The notes under the pieces: model-generated
Database searches by the model: none
Told to the model about the DNA's origin: nothing
What the model saw: only the letters and a program-made list of their open reading frames with translations
Position numbers and translations under genes: made by a program
In this document: positions 18,287 to 28,300 of the stretch, in pieces
Layout of the letters: every line of letters begins with the position of its first letter
Numbering within the stretch: position 1 is the first letter of the stretch
Assembly (NCBI RefSeq): GCF_000802185.1
Contig: NZ_KN676113.1
Span: forward strand, 2,766,856-2,830,855
Direction: 5' to 3'
Source of the DNA: Belnapia sp. F-4-1
GTDB lineage: Bacteria > Pseudomonadota > Alphaproteobacteria > Acetobacterales > Acetobacteraceae
Length of the DNA stretch: 64,000 nucleotides

Positions 18287-19366
18287 GTGCCGATTCCATC
18301 CCAGCCCTCTGCCCCCGTCATCGGCCCCGGGCCGAGCCGGCGCGGCATCCTGGCCGGCCTTGCCGCCCTTGCCGGTGCCGGGCCTGCCCGCGCGGCGGAG
18401 GCCTCGGCCGCCTTCCGCACCGAATGGTTCCGCTTCCAGACCCGTTTCCTACTGCCTGAAGGGCGGGTGATCGATACCGGCAATGGCGGCGTCTCCCATT
18501 CAGAAGGTCAGGGCTGGGGGCTGCTCTTCGCTCTCGCCGCGGATGACCAGGCCGGCTTCGAGCGCATCTTCGGTTGGACGCGGCGGGTGTTGCGGCGGCC
18601 GGGCGACAACCTGCATGCCTGGCGCTTCCGGCCCGATGCGGCGCTGCCGGTCGAGGATCCGAACAATGCGACGGATGGCGACATCTGCATCGCATGGGCG
18701 CTGCTCGATGCCGGCGCGCGCTGGGGCCTGCCGGACTACACCCTGGTCGGCACCGCGATCGCACGGGACATCCTGCGGCTGCTGGTCCGCCGGGTCGGCG
18801 CCTACAGCGTGCTGTTGCCGGGCGCGCGTGGCTTCGAACTGGCCGACGGCACCATCATCAACCCCTCCTACTATGTCTTCCCCGCCTTCGGGGCCCTGGC
18901 GCGGGCGGTGCCGGACCCGGCCTGGGTGCGGGTCGCGGCCGATGGGCTGGTGTTGCTGCGTGCCTGCCGCTTCGGCCGCTGGGGGCTGCCGCCGGACTGG
19001 GTGGTGCTCGGCCGGGCGGATGGCGGGCTGACCCTGCCGGCGAACTGGCCGCCACGCTTCTCCTTCGATGCGGTGCGGGTGCCGCTCTACCTATCCTGGG
19101 CAGGCCTCGGGGGCGAGCCGGCATTGGAGCGTGTTCGTCATTTTTGGACTGATCCCGCGCATCTGGCCATGCCGGCCTGGGCGGACCTGACCACCGATGC
19201 CATCGCACCCTACGCGGCTTCGCCTGGGGTGACAGCGGTCGCCCGCCTCGCCGGGGCGCAGCGGCCGGCCGGGCCCATGGCGCAACGGACCGAGCCCTCG
19301 GTCAGCGACGCGCCGGATTACTATTCCGCAGCCCTCAGCATGCTGGTGCGCATGGCAAGCCGGTGA
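18287..19366 (+). CDS. bcsZ: glycoside hydrolase family 8 endoglucanase of the cellulose operon (CmcAx/BcsZ-like)
   Basis: This 359-residue protein opens with a twin-arginine-like signal (PSRRGILAGLAALAGAGPARA) and is expected in the periplasm. GH8 motifs are clear: VSHSEGQGWGLLFA with the catalytic Glu, NNATDGDICIAWALLDAGAR with the catalytic Asp, and GTIINPSYYVFPAFGAL. Periplasmic endo-beta-1,4-glucanases accompany cellulose synthase operons, where they trim or release misfolded glucan and are needed for efficient export. It starts with GTG and lies upstream of the accessory gene and bcsQ, as cmcAx does in Komagataeibacter. The 60 bases before the next gene are AT-rich and may hold a second promoter. 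Confidence 0.9.
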   Translation: MPIPSQPSAPVIGPGPSRRGILAGLAALAGAGPARAAEASAAFRTEWFRFQTRFLLPEGRVIDTGNGGVSHSEGQGWGLLFALAADDQAGFERIFGWTRRVLRRPGDNLHAWRFRPDAALPVEDPNNATDGDICIAWALLDAGARWGLPDYTLVGTAIARDILRLLVRRVGAYSVLLPGARGFELADGTIINPSYYVFPAFGALARAVPDPAWVRVAADGLVLLRACRFGRWGLPPDWVVLGRADGGLTLPANWPPRFSFDAVRVPLYLSWAGLGGEPALERVRHFWTDPAHLAMPAWADLTTDAIAPYAASPGVTAVARLAGAQRPAGPMAQRTEPSVSDAPDYYSAALSMLVRMASR

Positions 19367-19426
19367 CCCTGCGTCAATCTTGATACTGCGGCTAAAATCC
19401 TATTCCGTTTTCGCTCGTTTCACGGC

Positions 19427-20082
19427 ATGTTGTACCCGGTGCAAGGGAACAATTGCGAGATGGCACGGGACCCGGATGTTGCGCGCGTAGCGGCAGCCTT
19501 GAAGTCTCCTGGACTCCGTTATCGGAGCTTCGGGAATGAGCCGGTGCGTGGTGCTGCGTCTCAATCCGTGGACAATTCTCTGGATTCGTTCCCGCTGGTC
19601 GGCGCCGCCATCGAGGCCGCGACGGCGGAAACCCAGCAGTTCCCGCCCGCGGCCGAGCTACACGCCTCGGTGCCGCCGCCGAGCTTCGTCCCGCTGCCGG
19701 CCGATTTCGCCAGCCGGCCCTCGCCCGGCCCGGTCGATCTCAGCTACCCGCTGCCCGAGCCCACCCGTCCGGCCGCGCCGCCGCCGGCTGCCGAGATTCC
19801 CTGCCGATCGGCGCCGCCCGCCGCCGAACGTCCCTACCGGCCAATGCCGCCCCCGGCCGAGCCGTTGGCGCCTTCCGACACCCTCGCCGCCCTGCTGAAC
19901 GGCGTGGCGCAGGGCGTCTCCCGGCCGAGCTGGCCCGCGCCGATGCCGCAGGCCTGCTGCCCGCCGGCATGGTCACCCTCCCGCTTGCCGAGGTGATGCG
20001 CCTCGTCGGCGGCACGATGCCCGACCCGGCCTCGCCCTTCGCCGCCTTCCGCGTCGCCGGCGGGCCGTCCGGCGCACGGTAG
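19427..20082 (+). pseudogene. CcpA/BcsP-like cellulose accessory protein, frameshifted near its 3' end
   Basis: The N-terminal part (VARVAAALKSPGLRYRSFG, then SLDSFPLVGAAIEAA) and a long proline-rich middle fit the small accessory proteins found between cmcAx and bcsA, such as CcpAx/BcsH and BcsP. The first frame ends at 19996 with a low-quality tail (ACCPPAWSPSRLPR). From about 19925 another frame instead encodes ARADAAGLLPAGMVTLPLAE and MRLVGG, and ends ASPFAAFRVAGG at a TAG at 20080-20082. This matches the short conserved C-terminus of the family (xLAEVfxxLGG). A one-base indel between about 19885 and 19925 would restore one protein of roughly 218 residues. The inferred role is organising or localising cellulose synthase complexes. 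Confidence 0.65.
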
Positions 20083-20106
20083 CCAGGACCCGAGGGGAAC
20101 GGAAGG

Positions 20107-20916
20107 ATGCCGCTGATCTGCATCGCCGCACCCAAGGGAGGCGTCGGCAAGACCACGCTCGCCGCCAACCTCGCCGGCACGTTGCATCGCGCCGGCCAGC
20201 CGGTGCTGGCGATGGATTGCGACCCGCAGAACGCGCTCCGCCTGCATTTCGGCCTGCCGGTGCGGGACGGCGCCGGCTTCCTGATGCAGCTTCCCCTCCG
20301 CCCCGACTGGCGCAGCCTGGTGCGCGACACCGAATCCGGCGTCGCCCTGCTGCCGCATGGGGCCAACGACATCCGCGCCGCCCTCCGCCTCGCCGCTGCG
20401 CTGGAGCGCGAGCCGGAACTGCTGCTCGCCCCGGTGCGGGCCATGCTGGCAGAGCCCGGCCTTCTCCTCGTCGCCGATCTGCCGCCCGGCCCCTCGCAGA
20501 TGCTGAACCTGCTGGCGCCGCTCGCCGACCTCGTCGTCACCGTGCTGCTGGCGGATGCGACCAGCGCCGCCCTGCTGCCCGAGATCGACAGCGGCCGCTT
20601 CCTCGGCAGCGGCGCGCTGGCCGCGCTGCATGCCGCGCGCGTGCGCGTCGTGCTGAACCAGGTGGAGGCCACCTCCCGACTTTCCCGTGCGGTGGCCGGG
20701 GCGATGGCGCGCCATCTCGGCCCGCGCCTGCTCGGCGCCGTTTGCCGCGACGAGGCGGTGGCCGAGGCACTCGCCACCCAACGCCTGCTGCACGCCGAGG
20801 CGCCCGGCAGCGCCGCCGCCCTCGACATCGCGGACATCGCCCGCGGCATCACAGCCCTGCTGCCGCCCTTGCCCCTGCCGCCCACGCCCTTGCCGATGGA
20901 GCCGGTCGCGCCATGA
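20107..20916 (+). CDS. bcsQ: cellulose biosynthesis protein BcsQ (MinD/ParA-like ATPase)
   Basis: The 269-residue protein has the deviant Walker A of ParA/MinD ATPases (APKGGVGKTTLAANLAG, residues 8-24), AMDCDPQNALRLHFGLP and VADLPPGPSQM. In enterobacteria BcsQ localises or activates the cellulose synthase complex at the cell pole. GAGGGGAACGGAAGG precedes the ATG, a strong ribosome site. The stop codon overlaps the bcsAB start as ATGA, so the two are likely translationally coupled. The C-terminus has a short proline-rich tail (PLPLPPTPLPMEP). BcsQ together with bcsD and an endoglucanase upstream makes a mixed operon layout. Confidence 0.88.
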   Translation: MPLICIAAPKGGVGKTTLAANLAGTLHRAGQPVLAMDCDPQNALRLHFGLPVRDGAGFLMQLPLRPDWRSLVRDTESGVALLPHGANDIRAALRLAAALEREPELLLAPVRAMLAEPGLLLVADLPPGPSQMLNLLAPLADLVVTVLLADATSAALLPEIDSGRFLGSGALAALHAARVRVVLNQVEATSRLSRAVAGAMARHLGPRLLGAVCRDEAVAEALATQRLLHAEAPGSAAALDIADIARGITALLPPLPLPPTPLPMEPVAP

Positions 20917-23900
20917 GCACCAGCACGCGCGAGCGTCTCGCCCGCCTGCCCTTCATGCGCAGCCGCATCGGCGGCGCGGTCGCCAGCATCATCGGGCTCT
21001 TCGCGGCGCTGATGGTGATCGTCGCGCCGCTCGAGCCGGAGGACCAGGCCTACCTGGCCATCGGCGGGGTGATGCTCTTCCTCGTCGCCAACGTCTTCCG
21101 CGGCCGCGTGGTGACGCTCGCCCTCGCGGCGCTCTCCTCCATCGTCTCGCTGCGCTACCTCTACTGGCGGCTCAACGACACGCTCGACTAGGCGAGCTTC
21201 TGGCAGACCTTCTTCGGGACCGGCCTGGTGCTGGCCGAGGTCTATGCCGGCGTCGCCCTCATCCTCTCCTACTTCCAGACGCTCTGGCCGCTCGAGCGGA
21301 AGCCGGTGCCGCTGCCGGAGGATGTCGCGGCCTGGCCGGTCGTCGATGTCTTCATCCCGACCTACAACGAGCCGCTGGAGGTGGTGAAGCCGACCATCTT
21401 CGCCGCACTCGCCATCGACTGGCCGCCCGAGAAGCTGCGCGTCCACGTGCTCGACGACGGCCGGCGCGAGGAGTTCCGCCGCTTCGCCGCCGAGGTCGGC
21501 GCCAACTACATCACGCGCCCCGACAACAAGGGCGCCAAGGCCGGCAACATCAACCACGCGATGGGCATCACCGATGGCGAGTTCATCGCCATCTTCGACT
21601 GCGACCACGTGCCGACGCGCGCCTTCCTCCAGCTCACCCTCGGCTGGCTGCTGCGCGACCGCGACCTCTGCATGGTGCAGACGCCGCACCACTTCTATTC
21701 GCCCGATCCCTTCGAGCGGAACCTCGTCTCCGGCTTACGCGTGCCGAACGAGAACCTGCTCTTCTACGGTCTCATCCAGCAGGGCAACGACTTCTGGGGC
21801 GGCACCTTCTTCTGCGGCTCCTGCGCCGTCATCCGGCGCGAGGCGCTGGAGGAGATCGGCGGCGTCCCGACCGAGACGGTGACGGAGGACTGCCACGCCT
21901 CGCTGCGCATGCAGCGCCTCGGCTGGCGCACCGCCTACCTCCGCATGCCGCTCGCGGCCGGCCTCGCGACCGAGCGGCTGATGCTGCATATCGGCCAGCG
22001 GATGCGCTGGGGGCGGGGGATGATCCAGATCCTCCGCATCGAGAACCCGCTGACGGCGAGCGGCCTCGGGTGGTCCGAGCGGCTTTGCTACTTCATGGCG
22101 ATGTTCCACTTCCTTTTCCCGCTGCCGCGCTTCGTCTTCCTCACCGCGCCGCTCGCCTACCTGCTCGGCGGGCATACCCTCATCGCCGCCTCGCCGCTGG
22201 CGATCGTCGCCTATGCCGGGCCGCACATCATCCATTCCATCGTAACGGCGAGCCGCATCCAGGGCCGCGTCCGCCATTCCTTCTGGTCGGAGATCTACGA
22301 AGCCGTGCTCGCCGTCTACCTGCTGCCGGTCACGCTGGCGACGCTGCTCGACCCGCGCCGCGGCAGGTTCAACGTCACCGACAAGGGCGGCACGCTGGCC
22401 GATGGCTATTTCGACATGCGCGCGGTCGGGCCGAACGTCGTGCTCGCCCTCTTCCTCGCCGCCGGCCTCGGCTTCGGCGTCTGGGGGCTGCTGACCAACC
22501 CGACGCAGAGCCTCGAATTCCAGGCCTACATGCTGAACCTCGTCTGGGCCTCGCTCTGCTTCATCACGGTGATGACCGGCCTCGCGGTCGGGCGCGAGCG
22601 GCGCCAGCTGCGCGAGCGGGCGCGCATCAGCGCCGACGTGCCGGCAACCATCCTGCTGCCCGACGGCCGGGCGGTCGAGGGCGACACGCGCGACCTCTCG
22701 CTCGGCGGCGCGGCAATCTATGCCGACCGGCCCGAGGGCATGCTCGACGACGCGGTGGTGACGCTCGAGCTGCATTGCGGCAACGAGGTGATCCCGCTGC
22801 CGGCCGAGGTGCTGCGCTGGACGGAGGGGCGGCTGCAGGTGCGCTTCGCCCCGCAGGACCTGCATGACGAGGGGCGCATCGTCCGGGCCGTGCTCGGCCG
22901 GGCCGATGCCTGGGTGGCCTGGGACGACACGCGGACCGACCGGCCGCTGCGCTCGCTGCGGGAGGTCATGGTGAGCATCACGGGCTTGGTGCGGGGCGGC
23001 TCGCAATTCTCGCTGCGCCGCCGCGGCCCGGCGCGGGGCCAGCAGGCCCCCGTCATCACCGAGCCGCAGCGGCCGCCGGCACCGCCCGCCCGGGCCGTGA
23101 CGCGCCGCGCCGCGCTGTGGCTGCTCGCCTCCCTCGGCCTCGCCGCCGCCGGCGAAGCCGCAGCGCAGCCGCGCGCCTTTGGCCAGGCCCCGGCCTCCGC
23201 CCCGGCGCTCGCCGCGCCCGGCGCGCAGGACCCGACGCTCGGCACGCGGCGCATCAGCTATACGCTGCGCCAGCTCGGCCTCCGCGCGCCGATGCAGCTC
23301 CGCGGCACTTCGGACCTCCAGGGCGTGCTCTTCGGCATCCGCGGCGACGAGGTGGTGACGGATGCCCGCCTCGTGCTGCAAGGCTCCACCTCGCCCCAGC
23401 TCATCCCCGAGCTGAGCCAGATCTCCGTCGCGCTCAACGAGCAGTTCGTCGGCGCCATCCAGCCGGACCGCAACCGGCCGAATTTCGGCCCGCTCGAATT
23501 CCCGGTGAACCCGGTCTTCTTCGCCGACAACAACCGGCTGAATTTCCGCTTCTCCGGCCGCTACGCGGTGGAGTGCAACGACCCGCTCTCCGGCCTGCTC
23601 TGGGCCGTCGTCTCCGACACCTCGACGCTCAGCCTCACCCTCGAGAAGCTGCCGCTGACGCGCGATCTGGCCCGGCTGCCGGAGCCTTTCTTCGACCCGC
23701 GCCTGCTGCGCGAGCCGCTCGTCCTGCCGGTCGTCCTGGCCGAGGCCGCGGGCAACGACGTGCTGCGCGCGGCCGCCATCGCCTCCTCCTGGTTCGCGGT
23801 GCAGGCCGACTACCGCACCGCCCGCTTCCCGGTTTCCGCCGCACCGCCGGCGCGTGGCCATGCGGTGATGATCGTCACCAGCGGCGACGTCATCCAGGGC

Positions 23901-25376
23901 GTTCCCCTGCCGCGCTTCGACGGCCCGACCGTCGCCCTGCTGCCCAACCCGAACGACCCGTTCGGCCTGCTCCTGCTGCTCGGCGGCCGGACCGGGGCGG
24001 AGGCGGTAGCCGCCGCCTCCGTGCTCGCCGTCGGGCGCGAGGCGTTGTCGGGCGAGGCGGCCATCGTCCAGCTGCCGGACGTGCCCGCGCGCCAGCCCTA
24101 TGACGCGCCGCGCTGGATCCGCAGCAACCGCCCGGTGAAGCTCGGCGAACTGGTGGACCCGACGGAGCTTCAGGTTTCCGGCTATTCGCCGGGCGCCATC
24201 TCCATCCCCTTCCGCACCGCGCCCGATCTCTTCACCTGGCGCAACCAGCCGCTCCAGGCCGATATCCAGTTCCGCGCCCCCCCGGGCCCGATCGTCGACG
24301 TCGCCGTTTCCCGTGTCGATGCGACCATCAACGACCTCTACCTGAAGAGCTTCCCGCTGCGCGGGTCGGAGCCGGCCTGGCCGCTCTCCGCCATCGCCGG
24401 CTGGTTCGGCCGTGGCGGCGACCGTTCGGAGGCGCGGCTCGGCATCCCGCCCTGGATCGTCTTCGGCCAGAACGAGCTGCAATTGCGCTTCGACATGCGC
24501 CCGCTCTCGCGTGACGACTGCGTGGCCATTCCCGGCGACATCCGCGCCGGCATCGATCCGGACAGCACCATCGACCTTTCCTCGGCCCATCGCTTCACCC
24601 GGCTGCCGAACCTCGCCTACTTCGCCAGCTCCGGCTTCCCCTTCACCCGCCTCGCCGACCTTTCGACGACGGCCGTGGTGCTGCCGGACCGGCCGAGCGC
24701 GCAGGAGCTTTCCGCCTTCCTCGGCCTGATCGGCCGCATCTCGGCCCTGGTCGGCTACCCGGCGACCGGCGTGCAGGTGGTGCGGCCGCAGGCGCTGGCC
24801 CAGGCGATGGAGAAGGACCTCATCGTCATCGGCGCGCTCGGCCGCCAGCCGGCGCTGCCGCAGCTGATGGGGGACGCGCCGGTGCAGATCGACGGCAACC
24901 GCCTCACCGTCGCGCTGCCGGACATGCTGGGCGGCTTCCGTCACATCTTCGGCGGCGGCGGGCGAGGGGCGGCGGCGGAGCGCGCCTCGGCCCAACTCGC
25001 GGCGCCGGGCGACGGGCTCGGCGCGGTCTTCGGCTTCGAATCGCCACTAAAGCCCGGCCGCTCGGTCCTGGCGCTCACCGGCACCACCCCCGCCGCGCTC
25101 GAGGACATGGTCGCCGCCTTGCAGGACCCGGAGCAGCTGCCTCGTGTCCAGGGTGACCTCGCCCTGCTCACCGCCGGCAAGATCCAGGGCTACAGCCTCG
25201 GCCGGACCTACAACACCGGCGTGCTGCCGCCCTGGCTCTGGCCGCAGGTCTATCTCTCGGCAAGCCCGGCGGCGCTGCTCGGCCTGCTTGCCCTCGCCAT
25301 TCTGCTGGTCGCCGCGCCCTTCTACTGGGTGCTTCGGCGCCGCGCGATCCGCCGCCTGCGCACGAGGACAAGCTGA
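20913..25376 (+). CDS. bcsAB: BcsA-BcsB cellulose synthase fusion, interrupted by an in-frame amber codon
   Basis: One frame encodes both subunits. The BcsA part has N-terminal membrane helices, a GT2 core with VLDDG near residue 179, DCDHVPTRAF near 230, VTED near 324 and QRMRWGRGM near 362, then further helices. A PilZ domain (RERARISADV and DLSLGG, about 567-600) binds cyclic di-GMP. A second hydrophobic leader (LWLLASLGLAAAGEAAAQ, about 730-750) opens the periplasmic BcsB part, which ends in a C-terminal membrane helix. Fused BcsAB is known from some acetic acid bacteria. Codon 93 is TAG, between YWRLNDTLD and ASFWQTFFGTG, although homology runs straight through. Re-initiation at the GTG at 21228 would lose the first two helices. 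Without read-through the gene is probably inactive. Confidence 0.9.
21189..21191 (+). other. in-frame TAG codon inside bcsAB
   Basis: The codons on both sides encode conserved BcsA sequence in the same frame, so only this triplet breaks the gene. In other BcsA proteins an aromatic residue often follows TLN or TLD here, so TGG or TAC/TAT to TAG is the simplest origin. TAG also ends ordinary genes in this window (hemA, the GT39 gene, YaiI), so it is not globally reassigned. Confidence 0.85.
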
Positions 25377-28300
25377 TGCTCCGCCGCGCGCCTTTCATCG
25401 CCGCCGCGCTCGCCCTGCCCGGGGCGGCGCTCGCCCAGGGACAGGTCACCACGCCGGCCCCGGCCCAGCCCACCGCCGCCACTTCCGCCCAGGGCGGGCA
25501 GGAAGGCGCCATCGCCGCCCTGCTCGACCAGGCGAATTACTGGCGCCTGCAGAACCGGCCGGAACTCGTCATCCGTACGCTGGAGCGGCTGCTGGTTGTC
25601 GATCCGCGCAACGTGGAAGCGCTGGCCGGCGCCGCCCAGGCGCATGCCCAGCTCGGCCACCGCCAGCCGGCCGAAAGCTACCTCGCCCGGCTGCGCCAGG
25701 TGGCCCCCGGCGACCCGCGGCTCGGCGAGACCGACATCACCGTCCGCGCCGCGACCGTCGATACCGGCGCCCTGGCGGAGGCCCGGCGCCTCGCCGGGGC
25801 CGGCCGCGCCGCCGAGGCGGTGCAGCGCTACCGCGAGCTGTTCCGCGGTGCCGCGCCGCCCGACGGCTACGCCCAGGAATACTACGCGACCCTCGCCGGC
25901 ACCGAGCAGGGCTACCCGGAGGCCTGTGACGGCCTCGCCCGCCTCGCCGCCCGCTCGCCGAGCGACATGCGCCTGCAGCTCGCCTATGCCCAGGTGCTGA
26001 CCTACCGGGACGCCACCCGCAACGACGGCATCGGCCGCCTCCGCCAGCTCGCCGCCAACCCGGAGGTGACGAACACCGCCACCGCCGCCTGGCGCCAGGC
26101 GCTGCTCTGGCAGGGGCCGAGCCGGGACATGGTCCCGGCGCTGCAATCCTTCCTCGAGCGCTTCCCCAACGATGCCGACATTGCCCGCAAGCTGGCCGAG
26201 GCGCAGAACCCGCCCGCCGGCACACCGGACGAGGCGAGCCTCACCCGCATCCGCGGATTCGAGCAGCTGAATGCCGGCCGCCTGCGCGACGCCCAGCGCG
26301 ATTTCGAGGCCGCCGTCGCCCGCAACCCGGAGGATGCCGATGCGACCGGCGGCCTCGGCCTGGTCCGGCTCCGCGAGGGCCGCTACGGCGAGGCGCGCAG
26401 CCTGCTCGAACGCGCCATCCGCCTCGCCCCGGAGAAGCGCGACCAGTGGCAGCGCGCCCTGGACGGCGCCGGCTATGCCGCCGACCTCGCCACTGCCCGC
26501 AGCCAGCTCCAGGCCGGCAACCTCGACGCCGCCGAGCAGACGCTGCGCCGCGCCACCGGCCGTGGCGCCGGCGACAAAGCCGATGCCGATGCGCTGCTCG
26601 GCGACCTCGCGCTGCGCCGCGGCGACCTGGCCGGCGCCGAGGCGCGCTACCGCGCCGCGCTCGCCCGCCGCCCCAATCTCGGCCCCGCCGCGAGCGGCCT
26701 CTACGAGGTGCTCCAGCAGGGGGGCCGCTTCGCCGAGGCGGAGGAATTGCAGCGCAACGCTCGCGGTCCGCTCGCCGGCGGCGATGCCATGTCCGGCCGG
26801 GCGAACGCCATCCGCACCGAGGCCCAGCGCAACCCGGACCCGGCGGCGGCCGTCGCCATGCTCCGCCAGGCGCTCCAGACCGACCCGTCGAGCCCCTGGA
26901 TCCGCCTCGACCTCGCCAGGCTGCTCGCGCGCCAGGGCAGCGGCGCCGAAGCCCGCCAGCTGATGGAGGCCGCCGCCGCCACCGGCAACCCGGACTCGCT
27001 GCACGCCGCCTCGCTCTTCGCCGAGGAGGATGCGCGCCCGGCCGATGCGGTGGACTACCTCAACCGCATCCCCGTCCGGCTCCGCAATGCGGACATGAAC
27101 GGCCTGCTCGCCCGCACGCGCATCGCCGGCGAAGTGCAGGCGGCGGCCAATCTGGTGCGCTCCGGCCAGCAGGTGCAGGGCCGCCTCCAGCTGATCGGCA
27201 TCGCCCGCCGTGCCGACCCGAGCGGCACCGGCGCCCAGCTCGCCATCCGCAAGCTCGGCCAGCTGAACGACCCGGTGGGGGCCGCCGAGGCCGGCCGCGC
27301 CGCGCTCGCCGCCAATCCGCGGGCGAGTGCCACAGCCCGCCTCAACATCGCCGCCGCCCTGCTCGGCGCCGGGGCGGAGGCCGATGCCATCGCCCTCGCC
27401 CGCGCGGTGGAAGGCTTGCCGAACCTCACCGGCGAGGAGCGCCGCCAGGCCGCGGCCCTGCAATCCGGCCTTGCCATCCGCGCCGCGGACCGGCTGAACG
27501 ACCAGGGCGACCAGGCCGGCGCCTACGATCTGCTCGCCCCCGTCCTGGCCCGCGACCCGACCAACGCCCCGGCCAACCTGGCGCTCGCCCGGCTCTACCA
27601 GGGTGCCAACCAGCCCGGGGCCGCCGGCCGCATCGCCGAGGGCGTGCTTCAGGCCGACCCCACCAGCCTCGAGGCCCGCTTCGCCGCCATGGATGCCGCC
27701 ATCGCCGCGCGCGACTGGGGCCGGGCCGAGGCGCTCCTGGTCGAGGCCCGCGCCATCAGCCCCGGCGACCTCCGCGTTTCGCTGGCGGAGGCGCGCCTTG
27801 CCCGCGCCGCCGGCCAGAACGGCCGGGCGCTACGCGCGCTCGAGATGGCCGCCGCCCAGCGCCGCTCCCAGGCGGCCCAAGGGGGCGACCCGGGCGCCGG
27901 CAACGGCCCGCTGCTGGCCCAGGCCGGACGCGACAATCCCTTCCGCCGCGGTGGCCTGCCCGGCACCGCCGCGTCCCTCGCCCCCGCCATCGACCCGGTC
28001 GATGCCGAGATCCAGCGCGAGCTCGGCCTGGTGCGTGAGGAAACCGCCGCCCGCCTCCAGGGCGCCGTCGCCTACCGCACCCGCTCCGGCACCAGCGGCC
28101 GCGACCGGCTGGAGGAGGTCTCGGCCCCGATCGAAGCCTCCATCGCCCCCGGCGGCCGCATCACCGCGACGGTGACGCCGGTCAGCATCGCCTCCGGCAA
28201 GCTGAATGCCGACAACGTCGAGGGCCTGCGTGCCTATGGGAGCAACGCCCTCGCCCCCGGCCTGCAGGGCACCACGCCCTCGGCCAGCCCTGCCGACCGC

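Noticed and set aside
21735-24995. Long minus-strand frame opposite bcsAB
   Set aside because: Same reason: no motif, skewed composition, and bcsAB motifs are unambiguous on the plus strand.
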